From positions 1 to 38,732 of the forward strand of contig CAYOLL010000048.1 in NCBI GenBank assembly GCA_964404765.1: a stretch of 38,732 nt of DNA. Reading direction: 5' to 3'. Below are positions 9,809 through 18,184 of this stretch, piece after piece (within the stretch, counting starts at the first letter, position 1; each line of letters begins with the position of its first letter). The notes under the pieces were generated by a model, which ran no database searches, was not told the origin of the DNA, and saw nothing but the letters and a program-made list of their open reading frames with translations. Both the position numbers and the translations under genes were made by a program. This stretch comes from CAYOLL01 sp964404765 [NCBI: uncultured Gemmatimonadota bacterium]. GTDB lineage: Bacteria; 4572-55.

Positions 9809-9884
9809 TGAGAAAAGATTAAGCGCAACCAGCTGTAATTATAAAAAACAAGTCTTGCAAACAACTTAAAAAGGAAAATGGTTC

Positions 9885-10355
9885 GTGGATAACCTAACAT
9901 TTTTGAATCAGACCTTAGATCAATTGAATGCGCATATCCCAAAAGCGTCATTGCAAAAAGCGGCGATTTCAAAATGGTCCGTCGGTATGCAAATTGAACA
10001 CGCTCTCATTTCCACACATGGGATTTGTCAGGCCTTGATTGATTCAAAACCTTATCCCGGGAAAGTAAAAAAAGGATTTATACGCGGGGTGATAATGCTG
10101 ACGGGTTTTATTCCGCGGGGGCGGGGTAAAGCGCCGCAAGCTTCTCTTCCCAATGAGAAAATTACGGAACCCGAATTGTATGAGCGACTATCAAAAGCAA
10201 GAGAGGTTGCCCAAAAGGCTGCTATGTCTGCTCCGGATAGTTGGTGGAAGCATGCAATATTTGGCATCATGAAAAGAGATGAAGCGCTCAAATTTACTGG
10301 AATTCATAATAAGCATCATTTGAAAATCATTCAAGACATACTATCTGACAATTGA
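9885..10355 (+). CDS. DinB-superfamily (DUF1569-like) protein
   Basis: A 156-residue soluble protein of the DinB/YfiT four-helix-bundle fold, small proteins that bind a metal through spaced histidines and sometimes act as thiol transferases. H39 (QIEHALIS) and a late histidine cluster (FTGIHNKHHLKII, about 137-149) fit the metal ligands of the DUF1569 branch. The start is GTG at 9885, 9 bases after an AAAAAGGA site; the nearby ATG at 9878 runs into a stop after four codons. It follows the second TonB receptor after a repeat element and is closed by a terminator at 10441. The substrate is unknown. Confidence 0.7.
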   Translation: MDNLTFLNQTLDQLNAHIPKASLQKAAISKWSVGMQIEHALISTHGICQALIDSKPYPGKVKKGFIRGVIMLTGFIPRGRGKAPQASLPNEKITEPELYERLSKAREVAQKAAMSAPDSWWKHAIFGIMKRDEALKFTGIHNKHHLKIIQDILSDN

Positions 10356-10440
10356 ACCAAACACTGCTGTAAATCCACAACCGGTTTTCTAACGGATCGT
10401 GTCCAATTTAACAGCCCAATCAATCGTATAACTTTAAAAT

Positions 10441-10478
10441 GAAGACTGCCATCCACAAGCGGATAGCAGTCTTTTTTT
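10441..10478 (+). terminator. Intrinsic terminator after the DinB-like gene
   Basis: GACTGCCATCC (10444-10454) pairs with GGATAGCAGTC (10461-10471), one bulge, followed by seven T. It insulates the pst promoter region from upstream transcription. Confidence 0.85.
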
Positions 10479-10503
10479 GTATGGACAGCCGCTATCCATT
10501 ATT

Positions 10504-10547
10504 CTAACAGAATTCAAACAGTGCCCTAATATTTGTCGAACTAACAT
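10504..10547 (+). promoter_or_regulatory. Pho-box-like 11-bp repeat array upstream of pstS
   Basis: In 11-base steps from 10504: CTAACAG, CAAACAG, CTAATAT, CGAACTA, each with a 4-base spacer (aatt, tgcc, ttgt, acat). Four half-sites is the arrangement of the E. coli pstS operator. The match to the PhoB consensus half-site is partial (C-T-x-x-C-A-x), but position, period and repetition at two other promoters support a phosphate operator. I do not see a clear -10 box. Confidence 0.45.
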
Positions 10548-10630
10548 TGTGTTTTTTTAGCCTGTTTTTAGTTTGAGTCAAGCGTTACTAATCGTTTTTG
10601 ATTCCACAAACCGTTCTACAAGGAGGAAAC

Positions 10631-11635
10631 ATGCGTCTGAAAAAATTCCACAATTTGTTTAAGCAAATGGCAGGCTGGGTCGCTATCAGCGGCTTGTTGC
10701 TTCATCCGATTGTCAGCGCTGCCGATGAGGCGATTAAAGTCGATCCGAAAATCGGCGCGTATCAGAAAGTAAGCGGTATTTCCGGCAATCTGAACAGCAT
10801 CGGCTCCGACACCCTGAACAATCTGCTGACCCTGTGGTCGGAGTCGTTTCGCAAGCTTTATCCCGGCGTCAATATTCAGGTTGAAGGCAAAGGCTCAAGC
10901 ACCGCGCCGCCGGCCTTGATCGAAGGCACCGCGCAACTGGGTCCGATGTCCCGCCCGATGAAGGCCGAGGAGATCGAAAATTTTGAGAAAAAGCATGGTT
11001 TTAAACCGACGGCGATTACCGTGTCGCTGGACGCCCTGAGCGTTTATGTCAACAAAGACAATCCTATTAAAGCCTTAACGCTGCCACAAGTCGATGCGGT
11101 TTTTTCTAAAACGCGCAAAGGCGGCTTTAAAACGGACCTGACCAATTGGGGTCAATTGGGCTTGACCGGAACCTGGGCCAATAAGCCGCTCAGTTTGTAT
11201 GGTCGTAATTCTGCGTCCGGCACCTACGGTTTTTTTAAAGAACACGCCTTGTACAAAGGCGACTTCAAAGATCAGGTTAAAGAGCAGCCGGGTTCGTCGT
11301 CCGTGGTGCTGGGCGTGACGGAAGATATGGCCGGGATTGGCTATTCCGGCGTTGGCTACAAAACGTCGGGGGTCAGGGCGGTTCCGTTAGCAGTCAAAGA
11401 TGGCGAAACGCCGCAGGAGCCCTCATACCAAAATGTATTGAGCGGCAAATACCCATTGGGGCGAGCTCTGTATATCTACGTTGCCAAAAAACCCAACGAG
11501 CCGTTGTCGCCATTGGTGAAAGAGTTTTTTAAATTTGTCCTGTCCAAAGAAGGGCAGGAGACTGTGATCAAAGACGGCTATTTGCCGCTGCCGGCGGATA
11601 TTATCACCAAGCAAGTGGAGCTATTGAGCAAGTAG
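10631..11635 (+). CDS. pstS: Phosphate ABC transporter substrate-binding protein PstS
   Basis: A 334-residue periplasmic phosphate-binding protein that hands phosphate to the PstCAB transporter. A Sec signal peptide ends near residue 30 (HPIVSAADE); there is no lipobox cysteine, so the protein is probably soluble in the periplasm. Phosphate-ligand segments are visible: IGSDTLNNLL, GKGSSTAPPALIEG, GPMSRPMK and GRNSASGTYGFFKE. This is the longer PstS type of the SphX/PstS family. An AGGAGG site lies 5 bases before the ATG at 10631; the in-frame ATG at 10598 has none. First gene of the phosphate locus, with Pho-box-like repeats 84 bases upstream of its start. Confidence 0.95.
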   Translation: MRLKKFHNLFKQMAGWVAISGLLLHPIVSAADEAIKVDPKIGAYQKVSGISGNLNSIGSDTLNNLLTLWSESFRKLYPGVNIQVEGKGSSTAPPALIEGTAQLGPMSRPMKAEEIENFEKKHGFKPTAITVSLDALSVYVNKDNPIKALTLPQVDAVFSKTRKGGFKTDLTNWGQLGLTGTWANKPLSLYGRNSASGTYGFFKEHALYKGDFKDQVKEQPGSSSVVLGVTEDMAGIGYSGVGYKTSGVRAVPLAVKDGETPQEPSYQNVLSGKYPLGRALYIYVAKKPNEPLSPLVKEFFKFVLSKEGQETVIKDGYLPLPADIITKQVELLSK

Positions 11636-11638
11636 GAC

Positions 11639-11670
11639 AATGAGCAATGGGCAATGAATAATGCGCAATT
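11639..11670. repeat. GAGCAAT-type heptamer repeats
   Basis: Between pstS and the porin gene the spacer is made of imperfect copies of GAGCAAT/GGGCAAT/GCGCAAT. The complementary form (ATTGCTC) occurs at 36687-36718 and 37551-37567. It looks like a simple heptanucleotide repeat. Confidence 0.5.
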
Positions 11671-11695
11671 GAAAATCTATCACAAAGGAAACCGT

Positions 11696-12724
11696 ATGAA
11701 GCGTTTTTATTTAATTTTTGCGGGGGCTTTGGTTCTATTTGGATTGTCACACCGACCGGTTCAGGCGGCAGATGCTTTGGAAGGTTTTAAGTTGGGCGGC
11801 AACATCTTTTTCGACTATTCGCACGGGATTACCAATGGCGGGCCGCGGGTTAACGGTCAGGCGAACGGTTTTGAATTTCGGCGGGCCTATCTGACGGTTG
11901 ACAAGGATGTGAATGAAACCTTCGCCATCCGCTTCCGTACCGATGCGGAGCGCAGTCCGCATAACAAAAAAATGCGCCCGTTTGTTAAGCATCTTTACTT
12001 GCAATGGAAAAACCCGCTACCGGAATCCAAGTTGTATATTGGGATGATCGGAACACCTACCTGGGAAATAGCAGAGGGCCTATGGGGCTACCGAGGTCTG
12101 GCCCCCACGTCATGGGATCAATTTAAAATCGCCACAGGCGCGAGCAACAGCGCTAATTCGGCTGACGTCGGCATGGCACTGAAAGGGACGCTGGCGAAGA
12201 AAAAGCTTAGCTATAATGTCATGTTGGGCAATGGCTCGCATTATTCTAGTCCCGAAACCGACATGTACAAAAAATTGTATGCCTCTGTAGCGGCTACGCC
12301 GGGTAAGCTGACCATTGAGGGTTATGTTGACTATGAGGCGAAGGGTCCCGACGCCAATAATATGACCTTCAAAGGTTTTGTGGGTTATAAAGCCGATAAG
12401 TTTGTCGTGGGCGGCGAGTTTTATAACATGACCCTCCAGGGTAGGGGCACGGTTAAGGATGATTTGAATATGACGACCCTGTCCGTCTTTGGCCGCTACG
12501 ATGTCAATCCGAAAGGCACGGCCATCCTGCGCCTTGACATGTACGAGCCGGATGCGGATGTCGATGATAATGAAACCAGCCTGCTTATTGTGGGCTATGA
12601 TTATAAGCCGCACAAGAATATTCACTTTGTCCCAAACCTTTGGTATTATATGAACGCTGAAGGTGTGGATGCCGAAAAAGATCCTGACGCCGTCGGAAAT
12701 TTAACCTTCATTTGGGATTTTTAA
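11696..12724 (+). CDS. Outer-membrane porin of the phosphate locus
   Basis: A 342-residue beta-barrel porin. A signal peptide ends near residue 25 (PVQAAD), followed by alternating amphipathic strands (FEFRRAYLTVDKDVNETFAIRF style) and a final aromatic residue (IWDF), the usual barrel-assembly signal. The opening FKLGGNIFFDYSHG and the FRRAYLTV segment resemble OprO/OprP-type and related porins, which pass phosphate. Its place between pstS and pstC makes phosphate the likely cargo (inference from context). An AAAGGA site precedes the ATG at 11696, and the signal peptide starts there; the ORF is open 14 codons further up without a site. Spacing from pstS is 60 bases, so co-transcription is likely. 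Confidence 0.8.
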   Translation: MKRFYLIFAGALVLFGLSHRPVQAADALEGFKLGGNIFFDYSHGITNGGPRVNGQANGFEFRRAYLTVDKDVNETFAIRFRTDAERSPHNKKMRPFVKHLYLQWKNPLPESKLYIGMIGTPTWEIAEGLWGYRGLAPTSWDQFKIATGASNSANSADVGMALKGTLAKKKLSYNVMLGNGSHYSSPETDMYKKLYASVAATPGKLTIEGYVDYEAKGPDANNMTFKGFVGYKADKFVVGGEFYNMTLQGRGTVKDDLNMTTLSVFGRYDVNPKGTAILRLDMYEPDADVDDNETSLLIVGYDYKPHKNIHFVPNLWYYMNAEGVDAEKDPDAVGNLTFIWDF

Positions 12725-12759
12725 TATACCATGAACGGGTTATATTTTGGCTTTTGGAG

Positions 12760-12822
12760 ACCCTAAGGGTTTGATTTTTTAACCCTTAGAGCCTGGTGTT
12801 GGGTGCGGAAAAACCCTAAGGG
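12760..12822. repeat. AACCCTAAGGGTT palindromes, copy 2
   Basis: Three arms of the family lie after the porin gene: ACCCTAAGGGT (12760-12770), AACCCTTAGA (12781-12790) and AAACCCTAAGGG (12811-12822). The outer ends of the element seen at 9683 are not clear here, so this is a degenerate or rearranged copy. Confidence 0.6.
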
Positions 12823-12880
12823 CTCACCGTTCTTGAAAAGTCCAAAATGAATCCGTTTGAAGAATAGCTTAAAGAATTTA

Positions 12881-13042
12881 GGCGCATGGAACAAGTTTGT
12901 GGAAGAGCACCTTGTCATTCTGAAAGAATCTTTGTGAGCCGATAGTAACCGCTTTCAAATCAAGCTGTTAGCAAGTTTGAAAAAAGATTCCTGCTGAATG
13001 ACATCCACGACCCCGGTCGCTTTCCACAAACTTGTACCAAGA
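12881..13042. repeat. Inverted-repeat element with GTCATTC inner arms
   Basis: Outer arms TGGAACAAGTTTGTGGAA (12887-12904) and TTCCACAAACTTGTACCAA (13022-13040) are inverted. Inside, TTGTCATTCTGAAAGAATC near 12912 is inverted against GATTCCTGCTGAATGACA near 12986-13003. The right outer arm matches that of the element at 28991-29106, while the inner part differs. With the palindromes at 12760-12822 it fills most of the 386-base gap between the porin gene and pstC. No ORF is seen in the gap. Confidence 0.65.
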
Positions 13043-13110
13043 GCCAGAATTTATGTACCACGAATGCGTGACTTGAATTTTTCGGGCTTAATTAAACATT
13101 GAAGGCGCTC

Positions 13111-15369
13111 ATGCAAGAAAAAGCTGTGAACGCAACCCCAATTAAGGCACAGAATTACGCGCGTCCGATCATTTCCAAATGGACAAAAATAATGGACCGT
13201 GTCGTCGGCTGGTTTATTAAAGCCGGCGGTATTCTGGTCATTATGATCGTAGTATCCATTCTGGTTTTGATTGTCAAAGAAGCGCTGCCGTTGTTTAATC
13301 AGCCCCAAAGTCGCCAGATAACCGCCCTCGACAGCTCCGTTTTTTCCAGGCGGCCGATTATGGCCATCGGCGTTGATGAATACTTGGAAACCGTTTTTGT
13401 TTTGGATGACGGCGGAGTTTATACTTTTATTGATGTGGCAAGTGGACGGATCAAAGCACAGCATGTTTCACCGACCCGGCCAGATTCGGCAGCAAGCATT
13501 CGGCAAGTGTGGGCTACGGATGATTTTGCCTATGCCATCCAATGGAACGATGGTCAATTCGGCACGGATCTGCTTACATTTGTCAACAGTTTTAATGACA
13601 ATAATCAGCGGCAAAGCGTTAGCGAAATCAGAACCCTAACACCGCTGACAGCCCAGCCAAATATCAGGCAAGCTGTCGTCCGGCAGACGGAAAATGGTTC
13701 ACTGCAGGCGATTCTTACAGCCGCTAACCAAATCCAGCTGACCTGGATTGAAAGTAAAGCCGATATTTTTGGCAACACAACCAGCTCCACACTTTTTGCC
13801 GCCCTTCAGGATTCTTCCTGGAAATCGATCAATGCTTTGACCCTGGACAGTGCCGGTGATTTCATGTGCGCCGGGACAACGGATGGCTTTTTACTAAGCT
13901 GGAATCTGCGTGAGGCGGGTCAACCGATCGTTGCCGATAAATTTTTAGCTTTTGGCGATAAACGGGCAATTACGACCCTGACCTATCTGTTAGGGGATAA
14001 CTCGCTAATTGTTGGCGATGCGCAAGGTACAATCAGTGTTTGGTTTTCCGTAGTGGCGGATGGGGTCAACCGCTTAACACAGATTCGTTCTTTAACCGGA
14101 CATGACACGGCTGTGACAGCGCTTTGGCCATCGTCGCGTCAAAAAGCCGTGGTTAGCCTGGCTAACAACGGCGATGCCCGTTTTAATTACGCCACAACAG
14201 CGCGCGAATTATTGTACCTGCAGCCGGATTCGCCGATTTCGCAAATTTTTTTAGCGCCCCGCGGCGACGGCTTTGTAACGCTTGATCAGCGCCACCAACT
14301 GACGCTTCAGTATATCGACAATCCACACCCCGAAGCCAGCCGGCAAACACTTTTTGAGCGAATTTGGTATGAAAACCATGAAAAACCGGCCTACGTCTGG
14401 CAGTCTTCATCCGGCACAGAGGATTCTGAGCCAAAACTTAGCTTGATGCCGCTTATTTTCGGCACACTCAAAGGGACATTTTACGCCCTGCTCTTTGCTG
14501 TGCCTCTGGCGCTTAGCGGGGCCATTTATACCAGTTATCTGATGGCTCCGCGTTTCCGCCAGATTGTCAAGCCGGCTGTCGAAATGATGGCCGCTATCCC
14601 TTCCGTCGTTATTGGCTTCCTGACGGCATTGTGGTTGGCCCCGATGGTGGAAAGAAATTTACTTGGCCTGCTGATTTTAACCCTCATATTGCCGACGTTG
14701 CTGATTATCTTTTTAATCGGCTGGGAGCGCATTCATCAACGTCCCCGATTCAAAACCATGAGCCGTGAAGTTGAGTTTATCCTGCTAATGCCGGTTATCC
14801 TAATCGCGGTCAGTTTATCTCTATATTTGAATGATCTTTTCAGCCGTGTTTTCTTCGCCGGCGATTTTAAAAATTGGCTGTTTGAAACCCTGCAGATCCA
14901 ATATGATCAGCGCAATTGTATAATTATTAGCTTTGGTCTTGGTTTTGCCGTAATTCCAATTATCTTTACGATTGCCGAAGATTCACTTTCAAATGTCCCA
15001 AAAAGCTTGTCGGCCGCGGCATTAGCCCTGGGCGCAAGCCGTTGGCAAACCGCCTGGCGGGTTATTGTTCCTTCGGCCTTACCTGGCATTTTTGCCGGAA
15101 TTATGATTGGCTTTGGTCGGGCCATCGGCGAAACCATGATCGTCTTGATGGCCACCGGTAACACGCCGATTATGGATTGGAGTATTTTCAACGGCATGCG
15201 CACACTGTCTGCCAATATCGCCGTCGAAATTCCCGAAGCCCCTTATGGCGGTACATTGTACCGGATCCTTTTCCTATCGGCAGTCCTTTTGTTTATTATT
15301 ACCTTCACTTTGAATACAGCCGCAGAAATCGTGCGCGCTCGAATGCGAAAAAAATATGGAAAATTCTAA
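13111..15369 (+). CDS. pstC: Phosphate ABC transporter permease PstC, long form
   Basis: A 752-residue inner-membrane permease of the phosphate importer. One membrane segment at about 30-55 is followed by a ~370-residue extracytoplasmic domain that reads like a WD40-type beta-propeller (SINALTLDSAGDFMCAGTTDG; ITTLTYLLGDNSLIVGDAQG; LTGHDTAVTALW). The permease core follows at about 450-752, with the ABC-docking EAA loop LALGASRWQTAWRVIVPSA and the family segment GFGRAIGETM. Typical PstC has about 300 residues; long forms with an N-terminal domain are known in Pseudomonas and relatives. I prefer ATG 13111, with GAAGG 6 bases before it, over TTG 13099. It overlaps pstA by 14 bases, so the two are translationally coupled. 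Confidence 0.93.
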   Translation: MQEKAVNATPIKAQNYARPIISKWTKIMDRVVGWFIKAGGILVIMIVVSILVLIVKEALPLFNQPQSRQITALDSSVFSRRPIMAIGVDEYLETVFVLDDGGVYTFIDVASGRIKAQHVSPTRPDSAASIRQVWATDDFAYAIQWNDGQFGTDLLTFVNSFNDNNQRQSVSEIRTLTPLTAQPNIRQAVVRQTENGSLQAILTAANQIQLTWIESKADIFGNTTSSTLFAALQDSSWKSINALTLDSAGDFMCAGTTDGFLLSWNLREAGQPIVADKFLAFGDKRAITTLTYLLGDNSLIVGDAQGTISVWFSVVADGVNRLTQIRSLTGHDTAVTALWPSSRQKAVVSLANNGDARFNYATTARELLYLQPDSPISQIFLAPRGDGFVTLDQRHQLTLQYIDNPHPEASRQTLFERIWYENHEKPAYVWQSSSGTEDSEPKLSLMPLIFGTLKGTFYALLFAVPLALSGAIYTSYLMAPRFRQIVKPAVEMMAAIPSVVIGFLTALWLAPMVERNLLGLLILTLILPTLLIIFLIGWERIHQRPRFKTMSREVEFILLMPVILIAVSLSLYLNDLFSRVFFAGDFKNWLFETLQIQYDQRNCIIISFGLGFAVIPIIFTIAEDSLSNVPKSLSAAALALGASRWQTAWRVIVPSALPGIFAGIMIGFGRAIGETMIVLMATGNTPIMDWSIFNGMRTLSANIAVEIPEAPYGGTLYRILFLSAVLLFIITFTLNTAAEIVRARMRKKYGKF

Positions 15370-16975
15370 ACTTGCAGTCGGGACCAATTCCCAATTCTGG
15401 CGGCGCGGCGAGCCTTATGTATGGCTGACCGCCGCTGGTGTCGCCATTAGCCTGCTCCTTACCGGCGTTTTAATCTGCATCGTCGTCAGCAATGGCGCGG
15501 GCTACTTTTGGCCCAACGCCGTTGTGGTCGCCGAGCTAACCGACGGATCCAGGATTCAGGGCGAAATCACGAAGCGTGAATTAATCCCCGGCCAACAAAA
15601 TCAACGCATTCAGCTTAAAACCGGCAATCGCGATTTATACGGTCAGGACTTTCGCTGGATTGATGTCACCGCCATTCGGCAACTTAGCTATCCATCCGAG
15701 CTGATCGTCTTTGAGCGTTTTGAATATGGCAACTTTTATGGCTTTGTCCAAAAAATCGAAACCGACGACCAAACCACGGAAGTGACGCAAGGTGGCGCGG
15801 AAGCCCTTAAGCCCCTTTTTGAGCAGGTGCAGTTGGAAAAAAAGCAATCGGCGGGTACAGCAGACAAACTGGCTCATTTGAATGATCAAATCTCAGGCCT
15901 GGAAGCAGAAAAACAGAAACGACGCTACCAAAACCCAACAGCAGTCATAGACGACCTGGAAAGCAATCTGGTTCGATTGCAAGCAGAGTTTCAAGTACTT
16001 CTAAACGCACATGAAACCGATCTGCAAAATTTGCGTAAATACAAATTACAGTTAATGGATGCCAACGATCAGCCGCAAACAATTGTTGTCGCTGACGTTG
16101 TTCGTTTTTATCAACCGAATCAGATGACGCAAATTCAAAAAGTGCTTTTTTATGCCGCTAAAGTCAAGGAATTACTCTTTAGCGAACCACGCGAAGCCAA
16201 TACGGAAGGCGGCATTTTTCCGGCTATTTTTGGAACAGTCGTCATGGTCTTTATGATGAGCTTTTTTGCCATGCCATTTGGGGTGGTCGCTGCAGTTTAT
16301 CTGCGTGAATATGCAAAAGACGGTTGGTTTGTCGGCCTGGTGCGGATTGCCGTAAACAATTTAGCCGGTGTGCCTTCCATTGTCTATGGTATCTTTGGTT
16401 TAGGCTTTTTTATCTATGGTCTGGGCAGCGGGATTGACAGCCTTTTTTTTGCGGAGCGATTACCGACGCCTACTTTCGGCACGGGTGGTTTGCTTTGGGC
16501 CAGCCTGACCATGGCGCTATTAACAGTCCCGGTTATAATTGTTTCCACCGAAGAAGGTCTGACGGCAGTGCCGCGCGGAATGCGCGAAGGCGCCCTGGCC
16601 CTTGGCGCAACGAAACTTCAAACGCTATGGCGGGTTGTATTGCCGCAAGCGTTACCCGGAATCATGACCGGCTTTATCCTGGCCATGGCCCGCGCTGCCG
16701 GAGAAGTCGCTCCATTAATGATTGTCGGCGTTGTCAAATTGGCGCCGGCCCGGCCATTTGACGGCAATTTTCCTTTTTTTCATTTGGATCGAAAATTTAT
16801 GCATCTGGGCTTTCATATTTATGATGTGGGCTTTCAATCACCCAATGTTGAGGCGGCCAAGCCCATGGTGTTTGTCACAACTCTTGTTCTGGTTGGCATT
16901 GTCTTACTGATGAGTGTGGGCGCGATTTATCTGCGAAACTCGTTGCGCAAAAAATACGCCTTAGGCACATTTTAG
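15356..16975 (+). CDS. pstA: Phosphate ABC transporter permease PstA, long form
   Basis: A 539-residue inner-membrane permease, partner of PstC. Membrane segment 1 lies at about 23-48; residues about 55-270 form an extracytoplasmic insert that starts with a small beta-rich domain (LTDGSRIQGEITKRELIPG) and continues into a likely coiled coil (about 155-225, LNDQISGLEAEKQKRRYQN). The permease core then has the EAA loop LALGATKLQTLWRVVLPQA and FILAMARAAGEVAPLM. Usual PstA is about 290 residues; this belongs with the long PstC/PstA pairs. Start ATG 15356 lies inside the end of pstC in another frame. It is followed by a palindromic repeat pair before pstB. Confidence 0.93.
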   Translation: MENSKLAVGTNSQFWRRGEPYVWLTAAGVAISLLLTGVLICIVVSNGAGYFWPNAVVVAELTDGSRIQGEITKRELIPGQQNQRIQLKTGNRDLYGQDFRWIDVTAIRQLSYPSELIVFERFEYGNFYGFVQKIETDDQTTEVTQGGAEALKPLFEQVQLEKKQSAGTADKLAHLNDQISGLEAEKQKRRYQNPTAVIDDLESNLVRLQAEFQVLLNAHETDLQNLRKYKLQLMDANDQPQTIVVADVVRFYQPNQMTQIQKVLFYAAKVKELLFSEPREANTEGGIFPAIFGTVVMVFMMSFFAMPFGVVAAVYLREYAKDGWFVGLVRIAVNNLAGVPSIVYGIFGLGFFIYGLGSGIDSLFFAERLPTPTFGTGGLLWASLTMALLTVPVIIVSTEEGLTAVPRGMREGALALGATKLQTLWRVVLPQALPGIMTGFILAMARAAGEVAPLMIVGVVKLAPARPFDGNFPFFHLDRKFMHLGFHIYDVGFQSPNVEAAKPMVFVTTLVLVGIVLLMSVGAIYLRNSLRKKYALGTF

Positions 16976-17000
16976 GTAGCTGCTCATAAAGTGCTGGTAA

Positions 17001-17111
17001 AACCTTGCGAAGGTTAAACTTGCGGCGGATGCTAATATTTTCAGGGCTTTCACAAACTTACAGGCAGGAACCTTCGCAAGGTTTCGCCATCTTATCCCAT
17101 GAACTTGAATT
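17001..17111. repeat. AACCTTGCGAAGGTT paired palindromes, pstA-pstB gap
   Basis: Two 15-base near-perfect palindromes, AACCTTGCGAAGGTT (17001-17015) and AACCTTCGCAAGGTT (17069-17083), are inverted copies of each other. The flank TCGCCATCTTATCCCATGAA to about 17104 occurs in inverted form at 28994-29013 next to another copy. The pair can fold as two hairpins or one long stem. Confidence 0.8.
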
Positions 17112-17167
17112 ATTCAGGTTAGCATAACAAAGACTCTCAATATCTCCAGATCTGGAAAACCAAACTG

Positions 17168-17204
17168 AAGGAGCATCAAAGCCTGCTTTGATGTGATATA
17201 GACG
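17168..17204 (+). promoter_or_regulatory. Structured ribosome-binding site of pstB
   Basis: AAGGAG at 17168-17173 is 31 bases from the ATG at 17205, too far for normal use. Directly after it, CATCAAAG (17174-17181) pairs perfectly with CTTTGATG (17186-17193) around a CCTG loop. If this hairpin is looped out, the spacing falls to 11 bases. No other ribosome-binding site is seen before 17205. Confidence 0.5.
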
Positions 17205-17972
17205 ATGTTCGAGCCATCCGAATCTGTTTTAATGATTGAAAATCTAAATCTTTACTATGGTGAAAAGCAGGCGCTTAAGAATATCAGCCTGGCCATTCCA
17301 AGACGTAAAGTGACGGCATTTATCGGGCCGTCAGGCTGTGGCAAATCTACATTGCTGCGCTGTTTGAACCGCATGAATGATCTTCTGGATAACGTACGTA
17401 CAACGGGTCAGATTCTTTTTGGCGGCGCTAATATTTTATCGAGTGAGATTGATGTGATCGAGCTGCGCCGGCAGATTGGCATGGTTTTTCAAAAGTCCAA
17501 TCCATTTCCAAAATCCATCTACGAGAACGTTGTTTTTGGCTTGCGGATTGCCGGAGTTAAGGATAAGCAGGTCTTGGACGAAACTGTAGAAAAAAGCCTG
17601 ATCAGCGCAGCTTTGTGGGATGAAGTCAAAGACCGCCTACATGAAACGGCATTGGGCCTTTCCGGTGGGCAGATGCAGCGCTTGTGTATCGCCAGAGCCA
17701 TTGCTGTTAATCCGGAAATAATTCTGATGGACGAGCCATGTTCGGCGCTTGACCCCATTGCGACTGCCAAAGTGGAAGACTTGATCGACCAATTGGAAAA
17801 AAATTATACAGTCGTGATCGTAACACACAACATGCAACAGGCCGCGCGCGTTTCAGACTATACAGCGTTTTTGTATATGGGTGAATTAGTAGAGTTTGAT
17901 GTAACCGACAAACTATTTCGAAACCCTGCCGTAAATAAAACACTCGAATATATTACCGGCCGGTTTGGCTAA
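17205..17972 (+). CDS. pstB: Phosphate ABC transporter ATP-binding protein PstB
   Basis: A 255-residue cytoplasmic ATPase that drives the PstCA channel. All motifs are present: Walker [10 protein letters not shown] (about 43-51), the Q-loop in [18 protein letters not shown] (PstB-specific wording), signature LSGGQMQR, Walker B IILMDEP with the catalytic glutamate, and the switch histidine in [15 protein letters not shown]. Length is normal. ATG 17205 is chosen because the family starts about 10 residues before the LNLYYG strand; an internal ATG at 17232 lacks a binding site. Flanked on both sides by the same palindromic repeat family, within the pst locus. Confidence 0.96.
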   Translation: MFEPSESVLMIENLNLYYGEKQALKNISLAIPRRKVTAFIGPSGCGKSTLLRCLNRMNDLLDNVRTTGQILFGGANILSSEIDVIELRRQIGMVFQKSNPFPKSIYENVVFGLRIAGVKDKQVLDETVEKSLISAALWDEVKDRLHETALGLSGGQMQRLCIARAIAVNPEIILMDEPCSALDPIATAKVEDLIDQLEKNYTVVIVTHNMQQAARVSDYTAFLYMGELVEFDVTDKLFRNPAVNKTLEYITGRFG

Positions 17973-18022
17973 TTATCGGCAGTTATTAAATCGTAACTTC
18001 TCAAATAGGGTTGGTAAAATCA

Positions 18023-18104
18023 AACCTTGCGAAGGTTAAATTTGCTGCGGAGTCAATATTTTCAGGGTTTTTACAGACTTACAGGCGGGAACCTTCGCAA
18101 GGTT
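18023..18104. repeat. AACCTTGCGAAGGTT paired palindromes, pstB-phoU gap
   Basis: Arms at 18023-18037 and 18090-18104. The inner region is closely similar to the copy at 17001-17083 (shared CAATATTTTCAGGG and ACTTACAGGC), so both gaps hold full copies of one element in the same orientation, starting 26-50 bases after a stop codon. Confidence 0.8.
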
Positions 18105-18184
18105 CGCCTACGGTTATTGGGAAGTTACATTAAATCTGGTAAATCTGATTCCTCAAGAAAAAGAACGTAACCAAAAGGAAAATT

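Noticed and set aside
12110-12625. 171-residue antisense ORF opposite the porin gene
   Set aside because: No ribosome-binding site, and it overlaps a gene with a clear signal peptide and barrel pattern; an artefact of strand-composition bias.
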